A DNA stretch of 64,000 nucleotides from Pseudoips prasinana (taxonomy: Eukaryota > Arthropoda > Insecta > Lepidoptera > Nolidae): NCBI GenBank assembly GCA_951640165.1, contig OX621240.1, forward strand, positions 4,848,713 to 4,912,712, in the 5' to 3' direction. Made by a program: the position numbers and the translations under genes. Shown here one piece after another: positions 10,960 through 21,504 of this stretch. The number at the start of each line of letters is the position of its first letter. Within the stretch, counting starts at the first letter, position 1. A model generated the notes under the pieces. That model ran no database searches and was not told where the DNA came from. It was given only the letters and a program-made list of their open reading frames with translations.

Positions 10960-11335
10960 TGATTGAAGTGAAAACTTCTTTAGGCGCGTTAAGCACATTT
11001 TGGTGGAACAAAAATAACGGATATCGCATTATCATCAAACACGATTCCCATGAGCTATATGTAGGTAGGTATACTGTGTATATATGTGTACTTTTTGGGT
11101 GAGAAAAAAGCGTAAAACTCCCGTCATCGTCATACCACGCTTCCCATGAGCTATATGTATAATGTGTATATACATATGTTTACTTTTTGGGTGAACAATA
11201 AGCGTGTAACTCACGACATTGTCACGAAGAGCTATATGTATAACTATTATATTGTAGATTATTTTGATTAGAAGTGTAATATAGTTTTCACTTCTATCGG
11301 CAGTCCCCAAAGACTGCCCCGAATGTTTTTTTTTT
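10960..11335 (-). repeat. CAGTCCCC/AAGTGAAAAC element with internal tandem repeat
   Basis: One end AAGTGAAAACTTCTTTAGGC, the other TCGGCAGTCCCCAAAGACTG. Between them a 90-97 bp unit ('CCATGAGCTATATGTA…CTTTTTGGGTGA') occurs about 2.3 times (11040-11250). The same two ends bound the copy at 34912-35570 in opposite orientation. Confidence 0.65.
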
Positions 11336-11514
11336 CAGTTCAGGTAAACGCGTTGTCACCAAATTACGGTTAGTCGGCGCTTTGTCGATGGATACACTTT
11401 GACCTTGACATCGCTTTTATTACCTTGGCAATAAGGTTGGCTTAACTAGCGCAATTATATCTATTGTCTAGTGGATGTAACGGTAGCTTGACAGTGAGTT
11501 TCTGGGCTCAAATC

Positions 11515-11781
11515 CTAGGTAAGGCCAAGAAAAGTGTTATTGGGATCTTTTTGGCTAGCAACACTTTGATGGTAGGCAATTGTAGATTGGCGTGGAGGCT
11601 TCTGTAGCGGACGTGGACGGACGGACCATGGTGCACCCACGGCACGTCGCATGAACCGATTCTGAAGCGTTTGGAGTAGATGGAACACCTGACTCGCGTA
11701 GGTCATCATGGGTCGAATACACGCAATGAAAATGCAAATTCTCACCTTATTCGCAAGAGACAGTTTACATATTGCGTGCAT
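11515..11781 (-). pseudogene. Jockey-clade LINE reverse transcriptase, C-terminal fragment
   Basis: An 88-codon frame starting MHAICKLSLANKVRICIFIA, then CIRPMMTYASQVF…LQNRFMRRAVGAPWSVR. This is the conserved segment downstream of the RT palm in Jockey-type LINEs (…KxxxYxxCIRPxMTYAS…LQxxxxRxxVGAPW). Catalytic motifs are missing; part of the usual spacer between VF and LQ is deleted. Not a host gene. Confidence 0.8.
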
Positions 11782-11799
11782 TCAGAAGGCAGTGTAATC

Positions 11800-12515
11800 G
11801 ACAAAGAGTAAATGCGGCCTGATATCGCACGGGTGATAAACCTTTAACTTTGGACGTTCAATGATTAATATTAATTGGTTCTAGAAAAAGAAAATACAAT
11901 TATACGTCTAATTCTTACAGTCCAGTTTTACTTTAAATCAGCTTGTATAAAAGAAAATGTTTCAAAACTGGTATGGTAAATATAGAGATTTTCTCCATAA
12001 TCCAAAAAGAGTGATTAAGACAGAGGAGAGTATCTCGAAATCTTCAAAAAATATACGTTGTTTTATTTTGAACAGAAATGGTGGGTTGTGCATTCTATAA
12101 ATAGAACCAAAGAGATGTGACGATGAATGTAATTAAACTAGAACATTAAAAAAAAATACAGCCAAAGAAACCTTTAGATAAAGTTTAATTAACAGCACAA
12201 AAGCAGATAAGATTCGTACGGATAAAACAATAGGTAGGTATTTCAACAAAAACAGTGGGAAAGAGAAAATCCAGTCCATTTTTTATCAGGATTTTAATTA
12301 TGCATATTATATGTGGGACAGCAACTTTGTAGTAACATGGCCAGTTATTATCAACCTTATTCGCCTCAGATAATAATCAGTTTACATTGAAAGTGTATTT
12401 AACGAAGTGCGGCTACTAAGGGCGCCCGGGTGTTTTTCTATTGAATTGGGCGTGATATAAAGGCTTTAAATTTGGGTTCCATGCTTAGTTAAAATTTTAA
12501 ATTACATAATAATGT
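11800..12515. other. AT-rich stretch, nothing recognised
   Basis: No coding frame and no repeat family identified. Confidence 0.35.
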
Positions 12516-12518
12516 TCT

Positions 12519-12617
12519 CCTGGTTGAATTTGGTTCATGGTGGCAAGTCTCAACAGAGACTAGTCATCTGTTGAGGTAATATTATAGTTGCATTATCACA
12601 TGGGCACTCTCTATTCT
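12519..12617 (-). mobile_element. SINE-E fragment, left part split by LINE
   Basis: 'CATGGTGGCAAGTCTCAACAGAGACTAG' and 'CACATGGGCACTCTCTATTCTTC' match the SINE-E family; the text continues at 13569 after the LINE. Confidence 0.7.
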
Positions 12618-13568
12618 TCAATCAATCAATCAATCAATCAAATAATTTATTTGCCAGAATATGGTACAAAAGATTTTACATTATAAGATTCCGCATATCC
12701 TGCCACTAATGGCGTGCAAATACATTATTCAGATTTTTTTTTTATAAAATAAATTGTTTACAATGTCAAATAGATAATATAAATATGTCAATGATGTACA
12801 ATAGAATAATAATAATGATAAAAAATAGTAATAATAAAAATACGTCCATTTGTAATAAAAGAATGTCAAGTTTCTATTCTATCGTCAAAGAAGTTTCTGA
12901 TATTATAATAACATTTATTTAATAGTAGCCGATATATATATTTTTTGAATAATAACATTGGTAAATTAATTAGATTATCAGGTAGTTTATTATATATTCT
13001 TATGCACATACAATTGACATGACATATATAAACAAGGTAAAGGAAGTACATTGAGTTTTTTAAAAAGAGGTTTGCAGCTGTCTAGTGGACAAACACCGCA
13101 TATAGCTCGTATACATGCTTTTTGGGTTTTAAATACTCTTTCAAAATCTACGGAGTTGCTGCATATTATAATACCGTATCGTAGTATTGACGACACGTAA
13201 GCGTGATAAGTAGTCATTGCCGCGTCCAGACTGACAGTCAATCGTATTCGTTTTAAAGCATATACAAAGCGGTCTAATTTACTGACAATTTTTTGTATAT
13301 GTGATTTCCAACTACAGTACTTATCCACCGTTATACCCAAAAATACACATTCATCGGCAGGAGACAGATGGTAATCATTAAAGTGAATGTCTAGATTTAC
13401 GCTATGTGATTTAAATGTTTTAAACTGTAGTATATTCGTCTTCGACAAATTTATCCTTAAATTGTTTTGCTTTAGCCAGGTGACGGCGTCGTTTAGAGCG
13501 CTATTTATTTCTGCTTCAAAGTTATCATTTTTAGTTGTTTTAATTATTAAGGTTGTGTCGTCAGCGAA
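12618..13568 (-). pseudogene. CR1/Daphne-like LINE, 5'-truncated, inserted in SINE-E
   Basis: The frame from 13568 down to about 13000 encodes the RT palm from the FADD catalytic box onward (FADDTTLII … WLKQNNLRINLSKTNILQF … VFLGITVDKYCSWKSHI … ILRYGIIICSNS). It shifts frame near 13040 to IRIYNKLPDNLINL…FFDDRIET. The 3' end (left) carries a (TTGA)n tail at 12620-12640. The host SINE text 'CTATTCTTCCAATTTCATG' is interrupted exactly here, with TTC duplicated. The first 14 codons of the open frame at 13610 belong to the SINE, not the LINE. RT domain half missing; non-functional. Confidence 0.85.
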
Positions 13569-14140
13569 TTCCAATTTCATGATCTGATAGGATGGACTAA
13601 TTGACACCATTGGAGAGAGGTAAGGTACTGATAAGGTACTGTAATGATATTATAGTTGCACTATCACATGGGCACTCTCTATCCTTCCAATTCCATGATC
13701 TAATAGGATGGACTAATTGACACAATTGGAGAGAGGTAAGGTACTGATAAGGGACTGTAATGATACTGTAATGCTGCGAGCCCTTCACAGTACTGACATT
13801 TGCAGTTGCTTCAAGGGTAATTTATCTTTGTGTTCTGTCGGAGGCGGATTCCCCCACCCATGACACCTCTTTGTGTGATAAGTACGTTTATTGTCACATG
13901 GGCACTCTCTATTCTTCCAATTTCATGATCTGATTATGATGGACTAATTGACACCATTGGAGAGAGGTAAGGTACTGATAAGGTACTGTAATGATGTTAT
14001 AGTTGCATTATCACATGGGCACTCTCTATTCTTCCAATTTCATGATCTGATAGGATGGACTAATTGACACCATTGGAGAGAGGTAAGGTACTGTAATGAT
14101 ACTGTAATGCTGCGAGTCTTTTACATGACTTTTTTTCTGA
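13569..14140. repeat. Local tandem duplications of a SINE-E-derived unit
   Basis: A unit 'TCACATGGGCACTCTCTATTCTTCC…GGAGAGAGGTAAGGTACTG…GTAATGAT..TATAGTTGCA' of about 112 bp occurs at 13572 (partial), 13663, 13895 and 14009. A larger unit with 'GCTGCGAG…GCAGTTGCTTCAA' occurs at 13772-13885 and 14106-14215. A C-run sits at 14196-14209. Confidence 0.8.
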
Positions 14141-14204
14141 CATTTGCAGTTGCTTCAAAGGTAATTTATCTTTGTGTTCTGTCTGAGGCCAATTCCCCCC
14201 CCCC

Positions 14205-14405
14205 CCCCCCATGACACCTCTTTGTGTGATAAGTACGTTTATTTGTTCTGTGTCTGGGAGTAATTTGTCTATAATATGTATGTATTTAGGAATATATACG
14301 TATGTTTATTAGTTTTCCAGTTGCCATAGCCAGGCTCTACCTAGTTTGGGTTCAGATGGCAGTGCGTTAATTGCCAAGACGCTGCCAAATGTTATTTATT
14401 AAAAA
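14205..14405 (+). mobile_element. SINE-B, headless
   Basis: 'TTTGTGTGATAAGTACG…TTTGTTCTGTGTCTGGGAG', '…ATATGTATGTATTTAGGAATATA' and 'TAGTTTGGGTTCAGATGGCAGTG' match SINE-B bodies. The tRNA-like head is replaced by the tandem region. Confidence 0.7.
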
Positions 14406-14551
14406 ATATATATCAAAATCATTGCACAAGTAACGTAAACTATATACAATCCTACAAATCCTTTATTCCCAAAGCTTTAGCCGTACCTAATTTTTGGAAA
14501 ATAAAAAATTATATACATATATGTTGTTTTAGTAATAATAATTATAAACCC

Positions 14552-14800
14552 GGGACATTATTCACACACGGCCACTTGATCCCAATCTAAGCAGAACTTG
14601 TACTATGGAAACCAGATACGGAAACTGATATACATATATTTATATTTTCTGTAGTAAATACATACTTATAAAAATATATAGATATATACACCCAGAATCA
14701 GGACAAACAGACACGTTCATGCACACAAATATCTGTCCTGGATGGGAGTCGAACCCACGATCTGCGGCGTGAAAGGCAGGTATCTACCAACCACTTTAAT
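14552..14800 (-). mobile_element. SINE-C
   Basis: On the minus strand: head GTGGTTGGTAGATACCTGCC, TTTCACGCCGCAG loop (tRNA-Glu(TTC)-like), B box GGGTTCGACTCCC, body 'CTGGTTTCCATAGTACAAG' and a 'GTCCCGGGTTTAT' end. Confidence 0.8.
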
Positions 14801-14847
14801 TATGTTGCATTTTACAGGAAAAATACAACTATGTTTATAACTTGATT

Positions 14848-15048
14848 GCATGTGTGGCGCGTTGGTTAAGGCGGCTACTTCGAGCCCCAGGTTCGGTTCC
14901 CGAGCAGGACAACTATTTTTGTGACCTATGAATAGTTGTTCTGAGTCTGGATGAACTTTGTGTCCGTCAAGTATATGTTTGGATAGTACCCACACACACA
15001 CAGGTAATTATTACACCGGTGCGGGCGTTGTCTTTTTAAAGATAAAAT
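14848..15048 (+). mobile_element. SINE-D
   Basis: Head TGTGTGGCGCGTTGGTTAAG and GGTTCGGTTCCC B box; 'GTTGTTCTGAGTCTGGATG' and 'GTGCGGGCGTTGTCTTTTTA' 3' end. Confidence 0.75.
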
Positions 15049-15214
15049 ACTGGTACTGTTATGAAATTATCAAAAATCCGTCATGCAGTGTTTATAGGAA
15101 GAATTTGTTGCCTTTTATATTTATTGTCCGTGACATTTATAAAAATAGTCTTAGCTTCTTGGTAACGGGAAACACGTCCAGTTTCAAATTCTTAGTATAA
15201 TCATTATATTAATA

Positions 15215-15870
15215 CGTAAACCAAAAACTTTGTAGCCCTTTTTACGAAAATTGCGTGGACGGAGGGGTGTGAAATGAACAGTTAAAGTTCATATTATGAA
15301 GAAGGAGCGTAGAAAGCAAATATACAGTAGAAGAAAAACTATTATAATAAAAAACATTATACACACTACCATGCTTTTGACACACTAACAAATTGAGAAA
15401 ACATGACAACCAACCAATGTATAAGGTTCTATAACAAACTTCCCAATGATATTAGAAAATTGTCTACGAATAAGTTCAAAAGAATTATTAAAGCCAAATT
15501 GTGTAGCATATTACAAAATTTCTGATCATTTAAGTGATAAAAGTGCTTGGGATTGAGTTGTTCTGAGTCAACACACATGATTGTAATTAATCTTAAGTAT
15601 ATTTTATTTTAAAAAAGGATTCCTACTGAGTTTTCTGGCAGTGTTTCTCAGTAGTTGCCACGTCATGCACTGCACGGTAAGGTAAAAAAAATATGCCGAT
15701 TCCACATAAATGTAAAATTTTACGGAATAAAGTTACTTTGAGTTTGAGTTTGAACCTGATTGTCAAAACTGAAAACAAATTAATATTATTTGTCTTTAAT
15801 GTTTATAGTCTTTGGCAATAGAACTTTAATGGTTGAATTTTGAACAATTGCGATCTCTAGTTCAAGTAAA
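15215..15870. repeat. Dispersed repeat paralogous to 6470-7190
   Basis: Same ordered blocks as 6470-7190, split at 15405-15765 by a LINE 3' end. Confidence 0.65.
15405..15765 (+). pseudogene. CR1/Daphne-like LINE 3' end
   Basis: Encodes the last residues of the polyprotein, IRFYNKLPNDIRKLSTNKFK then RIIKAKLCSILQNF and a stop, followed by a 3' UTR ending GGAATAAAGTTACTTTGAGT with a (TTTGAG)n tail. It belongs to the family of 61560-62085. Confidence 0.8.
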
Positions 15871-15917
15871 TATTATTTAAGTAATGCTTTACAACAGCAA
15901 ACAAAGCCCTGTAGGCT

Positions 15918-16062
15918 ATGATACATGAGGAATTATCGTAAAACAAACGCAGACACGCTCCACATACAAATCTCCATCATATTCGTACGGATTTGTTACT
16001 GCGTCCAACTCTAAATCCCAACAACGAGGAGTAAAAAACTGTGGAGTTGTCATTTGTATATT
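15918..16062. repeat. Direct repeat, left copy
   Basis: 'GGAATTATCGTAAAACAAACG…AAATCTCCATCATATTCGTACG…TCCAACTCTAAATCCCAACAA' recurs at 16382-16527. The two copies are separated by a SINE-A, so this is a local duplication or two copies of one unidentified repeat. Confidence 0.7.
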
Positions 16063-16080
16063 CACACCCACAAAGAATAA

Positions 16081-16327
16081 TAATAATAATATCTTGGGAC
16101 AATGTCACACAGATCATCCTAGCCCCAAACTAAGCAAAGCTTGTACTATGGGTACTAGGCGACGATATACATACAGATAGATAAATACTTAAATACGTAG
16201 AAAACATCCATGACTCAGAAACAAATATTCGTGCTCATCACACAAATATTTGCACTTACCGGGATCCGAACCCAGGACCACCAGATTCGTAGGCAGGAGC
16301 ACTACCAACTAGGCTACGGTGACCGTC
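16081..16327 (-). mobile_element. SINE-A with TSD
   Basis: Minus-strand head GTCACCGTAGCCTAGTTGG and B box GGGTTCGGATCCC; (ATT)n tail at 16081-16094. Flanked by AAAGAATAA (16072-16080, 16328-16336). Confidence 0.9.
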
Positions 16328-16381
16328 AAAGAATAAAAGAGCCACCATCCTATACCACTCCGTGGGTATCGTAAAAGGCAT

Positions 16382-16527
16382 AATGATATACTAGGAATTA
16401 TCGTAAAACAAACGCAGACACGTTTAACGGACAAATCTCCATCATATTCGTACGTATTTGTTTTGTTTGAGTCCAACTCAAAATCCCAACAATGGAGAGA
16501 CAAAGGAGTAAAAACTATGAAGTTGTA
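16382..16527. repeat. Direct repeat, right copy
   Basis: See the left copy at 15918-16062; about 80-85% alike by eye. Confidence 0.7.
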
Positions 16528-16539
16528 CATATATTATTA

Positions 16540-16680
16540 AATGCGAGGATTGCCCGTGTGGTAAAAGAGCCACATGGACACTCGCAAGGGCAGAGGAGCT
16601 GCAAGTGCGTTGTCAGCCTTAAAGAAAAGAATAGGCTCGCTTTTGGAAGGTTGCCATGTCATACCTTAGAACACTTTATC
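16540..16680 (+). repeat. 'GGACACTCGCAA..GTGCGTTGTCAGCC' repeat fragment
   Basis: 'CATGGACACTCGC', 'AAGTGCGTTG' and 'AATAGGCTCGCTTTTGGAAGG' are shared with 18668-18790, 37615-37740 (inverted) and 58795-58920. Confidence 0.55.
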
Positions 16681-16963
16681 AACCATAGCCCCCAATATAT
16701 AGATTTCCGAATTTTCCACCAACCTACGTCCCAGTAGTACTCTGAATTAGATTGACTAACTTCGCCTTTACTTCTGTGATTCAAATAATCGACCATCGAC
16801 CTTAATTTTGGGACTAATGCGCGTAGTTATCAGTCCTTTGGTTAATTGGATCGCCACACAGACTCTCAAACTTTCTAATTCTGCGAGTTAATATGTCAAT
16901 GACCTATCTATATTGTCTATTGGGATCTTCCATTTATGTCTTACTTGTTTCTTGAATGATCTA

Positions 16964-17160
16964 GTGTCTAGTGGTTAGTGGCCTTAACTGCTAAGGCAGA
17001 GATTGTTTGTTCGATTCCCTCTCTGGACAAATCTTTGTGTGATGAGCATAATTATTTGTTCTGTGTATGGATGTAATTTATTGTTGTAATGTATGTTTAT
17101 CAGTTGTCTGGTTGCTATAGTACTTTATTAATTATAGGGATATCGGTATTAATTTCTTTT
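16964..17160 (+). mobile_element. SINE-B
   Basis: Head TGTCTAGTGGTTAGTGGCC, 'AACTGCTAAGGCAGAG' (anticodon arm like tRNA-Ser(GCT)), TTCGATTCC B box, then 'GTGTGATGAGCATAATTATTTG'. Confidence 0.8.
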
Positions 17161-17247
17161 TAAAGACAACGCCTGCATTATGAAAAGAGGCCTGGCGATG
17201 GTCACTTACCATCAGATGCCCAACTTAAGCATTTGCCTTGCTATCAT

Positions 17248-17399
17248 GTAAATAAAAAGGATCCAAGACAGTTGAAGCGATTCCCCGGGACATGCCCGTG
17301 CCTCACCGATCAATGTTATCAAATTGTGTACCACTTGTATATCCTGACTTACAGGAATGCAGTGGTATAACAGGGAGAGATGCAGGTCACCTGACTATT
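17248..17399 (+). repeat. R1-type LINE 3' UTR fragment
   Basis: 'GGATCCAAGACAGTTGAAGC', '…GATTCCCCGGGACATGCC' and 'CTTACAGGAATGCAGTGG' match, inverted, the 3' UTR of the R1-clade LINE at 50442 and the retrocopy at 54215. Confidence 0.65.
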
Positions 17400-18667
17400 T
17401 TTTATTTTTTTTTATTTTAAACTTTATGCACAACAATGTACAAAGGCGGACTTAATGCCGAAGGCATTCTCTGCCAGTCAACCTTGGGGTGATGCAGAGA
17501 TTACATGGTAGGTGCACTACGAGCTTAAAGAGTAAAACTGAGAGTAAAAATGTAGATACTTCCTACAATTACATAAAATACACAATACCTATATTATAAT
17601 ATACTACTATATATCCATATATATTATACATATACCTACATATAAATAATACAAATAAATAAAATAATACTAATGTGATGATTCTGCCAATAACTTTTTG
17701 GTTATATGCTCCCGCGTTTTCTTTTTGAAAGAATAGCGACTTTTAGCCATTCTGATTTCTGATGGAAGAGCATTCCAGAGGAGAATGGATTGTATAAGAA
17801 AAGAAGAGTGGATGAAGTCAGAGCGGTGTGAAGGACAGTGAAGGATGCGGTTATGAGAAGAACGCAGATTTTTATTGTGTTTTAAATGAAGGTATTGAAA
17901 TTGAAAAGTTAGATATGAAGGAGAAGAAACGGAATCTAGTAAAGTGTATAGAGTAGTCAGAGCACGTAAGTTTCTGCGCTGGCGAATTGGTAACCATTTT
18001 AATTGCGCGCGGTAAGATGACACATGATCGTATTTTCGTAGATTGAAGATGAACCGAATGCAGTTATTTAGAAGTCGGTCGAGCTTATTGAGGTGATCTG
18101 CATTCAGGTCAAAGTAGCACACATCACCATAGTCAATTTTAGGAAGGATTAAGGACTGCACGAGCATTACTTTAGTTTTAGATGGAAGGAAGGTTTTGAG
18201 ACGATAGAGACTCCGCAGAATGTATGTGACACTCTGGCTGACAGCAGCAATCTGGTTCATCCAGCTAAGAGTCGTATCAATCTGTAACCCAAGATTCTTT
18301 ACACATTGGCTGAATGGAATGGCGGATTGATCAAACATGATGCGTGGCATTTGATCTAAATTTATTCTGCTCATCAAACGCGAGCTTCCTACAATGATGG
18401 CTTGGCATTTGTCAGGGTTGACTGTGAGGCCAAACCTATCAGACCAGCTTTTGATTAAGTCTAAGTCCCTATTGAGCTTCCCAATGACTTCAGGCAAACT
18501 ATCTATACCCGCCTGAGCATAAAGTTGAAGGTCATCGGCATAAAGATGATACGCACTCTGAAGATCATAAGTTAAAAGGTTTATAAAGACAGAAAATAAA
18601 AGAGGAGAAAGAATACCGCCTTGTGGAACGCCTGTGTCGAGGTTTGTCCAGTTTGTCCAGTTGATGG
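17400..18667 (-). pseudogene. CR1-like LINE, 5'-truncated, 335-codon RT frame intact
   Basis: The longest open frame in the window (18677-17670). It holds the RT palm and C-terminal part: GVPQGGILSPLLF (residues 16-28), catalytic YADD (46-49), 'GLTVNPDKCQAIIVGSSRL', 'VKNLGLQIDTTLSW', 'LILPKIDYGDVC', 'QLKWLPIRQRRNLRALTTL' and 'SSFLIQSILLWNALPSEIR'. Such proteins copy LINE RNA at the target site. The endonuclease and the RT fingers are missing, so it is 5'-truncated and cannot work alone, but the absence of stops suggests a recent insertion. The 3' UTR runs to a T-rich left end at 17400. It lies within a copy of the repeat seen at 58795; GGTCACC occurs on both sides (17385, 18666) and may be the TSD. 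Clade by motif only. Confidence 0.85.
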
Positions 18668-18790
18668 TCACCACCATCTATGGACACTCGCTATATCAAA
18701 GAGCCCGTAAGTGCGTTGCCAACCTTCAAGAAAGGAATATGCTCGTTTATTGAAGATTGCCATTTTATAACGGATAGGAAATACCTTCGC
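18668..18790 (+). repeat. 'GGACACTCGC…GTGCGTTGCC' repeat, right of LINE
   Basis: 'CCACCATCTATGGACACTCGC' and 'GTAAGTGCGTTGCCAACC' continue the repeat that the LINE interrupts. Confidence 0.6.
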
Positions 18791-18799
18791 AGTAAATTG

Positions 18800-19365
18800 A
18801 ATCCATAGAATAGGCGCGCGCGGTAAAATGTTTCTTTTCCAAAATTAAAAGTTTTATTTATAAATAACATTATAATAATTAATAGTTCCTAAAGATATAT
18901 TAGCTATTACTATATAAGTAAAAATTGCCATACAACGTGGCAATGCTGCCAGTCTTCTGGGTACGTTCCCCGACAACGATGAGGATTTTTTTGACGCTGT
19001 TTAGATTTAGTTTATTTCATATCTATGTAGGTTTAATGTAGTTTTTAATTATTACTTAAAATTAAAAACATTTTTATAATATTACTCCATACATTTCGTA
19101 GCTCATGAACTCTTACCAGCAGAACGTAGCGGGTTTAATGGACATGTAATTCAATTTGTTAGTTGACCCTACCTACGTGCCATATGAACTATATTACACA
19201 TTTTAAAATCATACAGACCTTAATTATCTCATACTTCGTACCGCTATTTTTCCCCCGTTAATACTGTACATATAAAGTCGAAAATTTAAATATTCATTTT
19301 AATGCATTGTAATGTAAAACTTTTTATAGATTTTCCTTACGGAGAAAAAATAAATAAGGCAGAAA
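18800..19365. other. AT-rich stretch, nothing recognised
   Basis: No coding frame and no repeat identified. Confidence 0.35.
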
Positions 19366-19369
19366 AAAC

Positions 19370-19585
19370 AGCAACCAAAAAAGAAACAACGTCTCAAAGT
19401 TATCTGTCTAATTTGCACACTCATTTTTTTAGATATTTTTAAATATTTACTTTTTTTTTATATAAACCTTTTCCTGATAATAGCAAATAGCTAAAAGGAA
19501 GGTTTATTTAATTTTGGTGCAGTCGTTTAGAAGTTATGCGCGTACTAACACTTTGATGATTTATATTCAATTATATAGATTAGGG
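19370..19585 (-). repeat. Helitron-like remnant
   Basis: 'TTGGTGCAGTCGTTTAGAAGTTATG' and the terminus 'TTATATAGATTAG' resemble the right ends of the elements at 24133 and 36218; no CTAG end seen. Confidence 0.35.
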
Positions 19586-19749
19586 ATCTCTTGTAATAAG
19601 CTTGACTAGAGATAATAAGTTAGTTAGTCTTTTTTAGTTACTTAGTTAATAAACTAGAATCCTGGTCACTTGATGGTGTGCGGTTACCACAGCTTATATA
19701 AATATACAAGGTTGGTCCCACGTGTCGTATTTGGATGCCCCACGAGATG

Positions 19750-19960
19750 AGAGTTTTTTTTATCTTTATTTATTTAATTGGGTCGTTATCCCAATGGATA
19801 CGCCAACGCCATCATGCCTTATACTAACTACTACAAAAAATGCCTTAAAGTTAATTTAAAAGGAGAATTTGAATCAATATGATACACCAACGCGCTAAAT
19901 CTTTTCGCCACATCTGTCTTTGGTTGTGCTAAAATTGTTTGAATGAAACCTACCTGTAAC
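19750..19960 (-). repeat. Possible LINE 3' end
   Basis: T-rich start then 'ATTGGGTCGTTATCCCAATGG…CGCCAACGCCATC', the layout of a LINE 3' UTR on the minus strand. No protein match seen. Confidence 0.3.
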
Positions 19961-20850
19961 ATGTTTAAATTGTACTTATTGATTAAAATTCTCCTTTCCT
20001 GTTGGCTCTTGACACAATAATGATATTGGGGATTGGGGAGATGAGAGATCTCATTTTTTATTTGAATGTCAATGTTCCGGCCACATTGTATATTAAAATA
20101 ACGCTTGCACCAGGGAATTGCGAAAATTTATTTAAATCACGAGGAACTTTAAAACACGCATTTAACAAACAGAAAGAACATGCAGACCCCAAAGAATGGC
20201 TTGGGATAGGTCGTAGCAACCGCTTTTAAGGTCCTGCGTGTGAGTATCTAATGAATGTTGCCAGGGCTCACAAGTGGCGGTAGTTCTTTTGCCTTAATTA
20301 GCTGTTCTAAATATTATTACCAACAAATTTAATGTTTTCTATTTCATTACAAAAATACCGAATTATTGTTTCCATATTTCTTAAACTACTAGTTATATAG
20401 TTATGGGATTAATAAAGTTTTTAATCCCAACACTTTTTACGTTACACGTTGTGGTAGAATCTTTGAACTGTATGTCCTCGGCAGCGACTTTGTTAAATGA
20501 ACTAGAACAAACAGAGTCATTTGATGTTATCGTAACAACCAGACGTTTTTACAAGAAAATAAAATGAATTCGCTGTGAGTGGATTTCTAGGATTCCGTAA
20601 ATAAGTGGAAAATATAATTCTCAGTGAGTTTTGTGGCAACAAAAGGTTTTAGGTAAACTGGAATAAATAAATAATATTCTGGGACATAAGTGTAATATAT
20701 ATATTTTTTTAATTCCAATAGTGCTGGACATTGGACGAAGAAGAATTGAGATATCTGCTGATGCCCGAACAACTCAGAGACAAGTTTGTGCCACTGTACT
20801 TCATTCCACTCTGCACCAGGGAGAAAACAGAGGAACTACCGTCAGTATAA

Positions 20851-21098
20851 ATAATAATAATAATATTCTGGGACATTATTTACACACGGCCATTTGATCC
20901 CAAACTATGCAGAGCTTGTACTATGGAAACCAGATAACTGTTATACTACATATTCTATTTTTCTTTAGTAAATACACACTTATATAGACAACTACAATCA
21001 GACATTTTCTTGCACACAAATATTTGTCCTGGGTAGGAATCAGACCCATGACCTGCGGCGTGGAGGGGAAGCATTTACCAACCACGCACGAACTTGCT
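20851..21098 (-). mobile_element. SINE-C
   Basis: Left (AAT)n tail, 'CTGGGACATTATTTACACACGG', 'GAGCTTGTACTATGGAAACC' and minus-strand head GTGGTTGGTAAATGC with a degenerate B box. Confidence 0.8.
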
Positions 21099-21148
21099 TT
21101 AGTTAGACTAATATCGCTAATAAAGTACTCTAGTATTAAGTGGGTTAG

Positions 21149-21473
21149 GCTAACGCGACGTCCTGCGTGAGCGATCTAGACGCGAAAACAACAAACAGTC
21201 GAAACCTATTGAAGTGTCCTACGTGACCAAACTCGCGTGCGGTGCGGTGCGGAGCGGCGCGACATGAAGCGAACGCGATCAGTTGGCTTGATATTTTCGC
21301 GAGAACAGGATGCGGTGCCGTCGTGTTTTTGCGGCGTCAGTGGCGGCTTCGCAAGATGATTCGCGTACACGTAGGACACCGCCACCGCGTCGCACCGCAT
21401 CGCATTGAATTCGCGTGTCACCGCTTCATAATAGCGTTCGCTTTGAATCGCCTACGTAGGACGTAGCGTTAGT
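21149..21473. mobile_element. GC-rich foldback MITE (~325 bp)
   Basis: Left CTAACGCGACGTCCTGCGTG and right (inverted) CTAACGCTACGTCCTACGTA termini, each followed by GCGAT. Inner 'GTCCTACGTGACCAAACTCG' / 'CGTGTCACC…' parts also pair partly. Strikingly GC-rich for this window. No transposase; open frames of about 70 codons on both strands look like composition artefacts. Confidence 0.65.
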
Positions 21474-21504
21474 GTTGATAGTGAGCGACAACCTAGTAAA
21501 TATA

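Noticed and set aside
11040..11250. CRISPR-like array
   Set aside because: The repeats are 90-97 bp contiguous units without spacers, inside a eukaryotic transposon-like element.
12990..13610. A 206-residue gene with its own start codon
   Set aside because: The first 14 codons come from SINE-E; the remainder is a truncated LINE RT that shifts frame downstream.
20002..20229. 75-codon open frame
   Set aside because: Weak protein-like texture, but no known motif and no exon signals; possibly an unrecognised transposon remnant.
21206..21466. Overlapping ~70-codon frames on both strands rich in Arg
   Set aside because: They lie wholly within the GC-rich foldback MITE; absence of stops reflects base composition.
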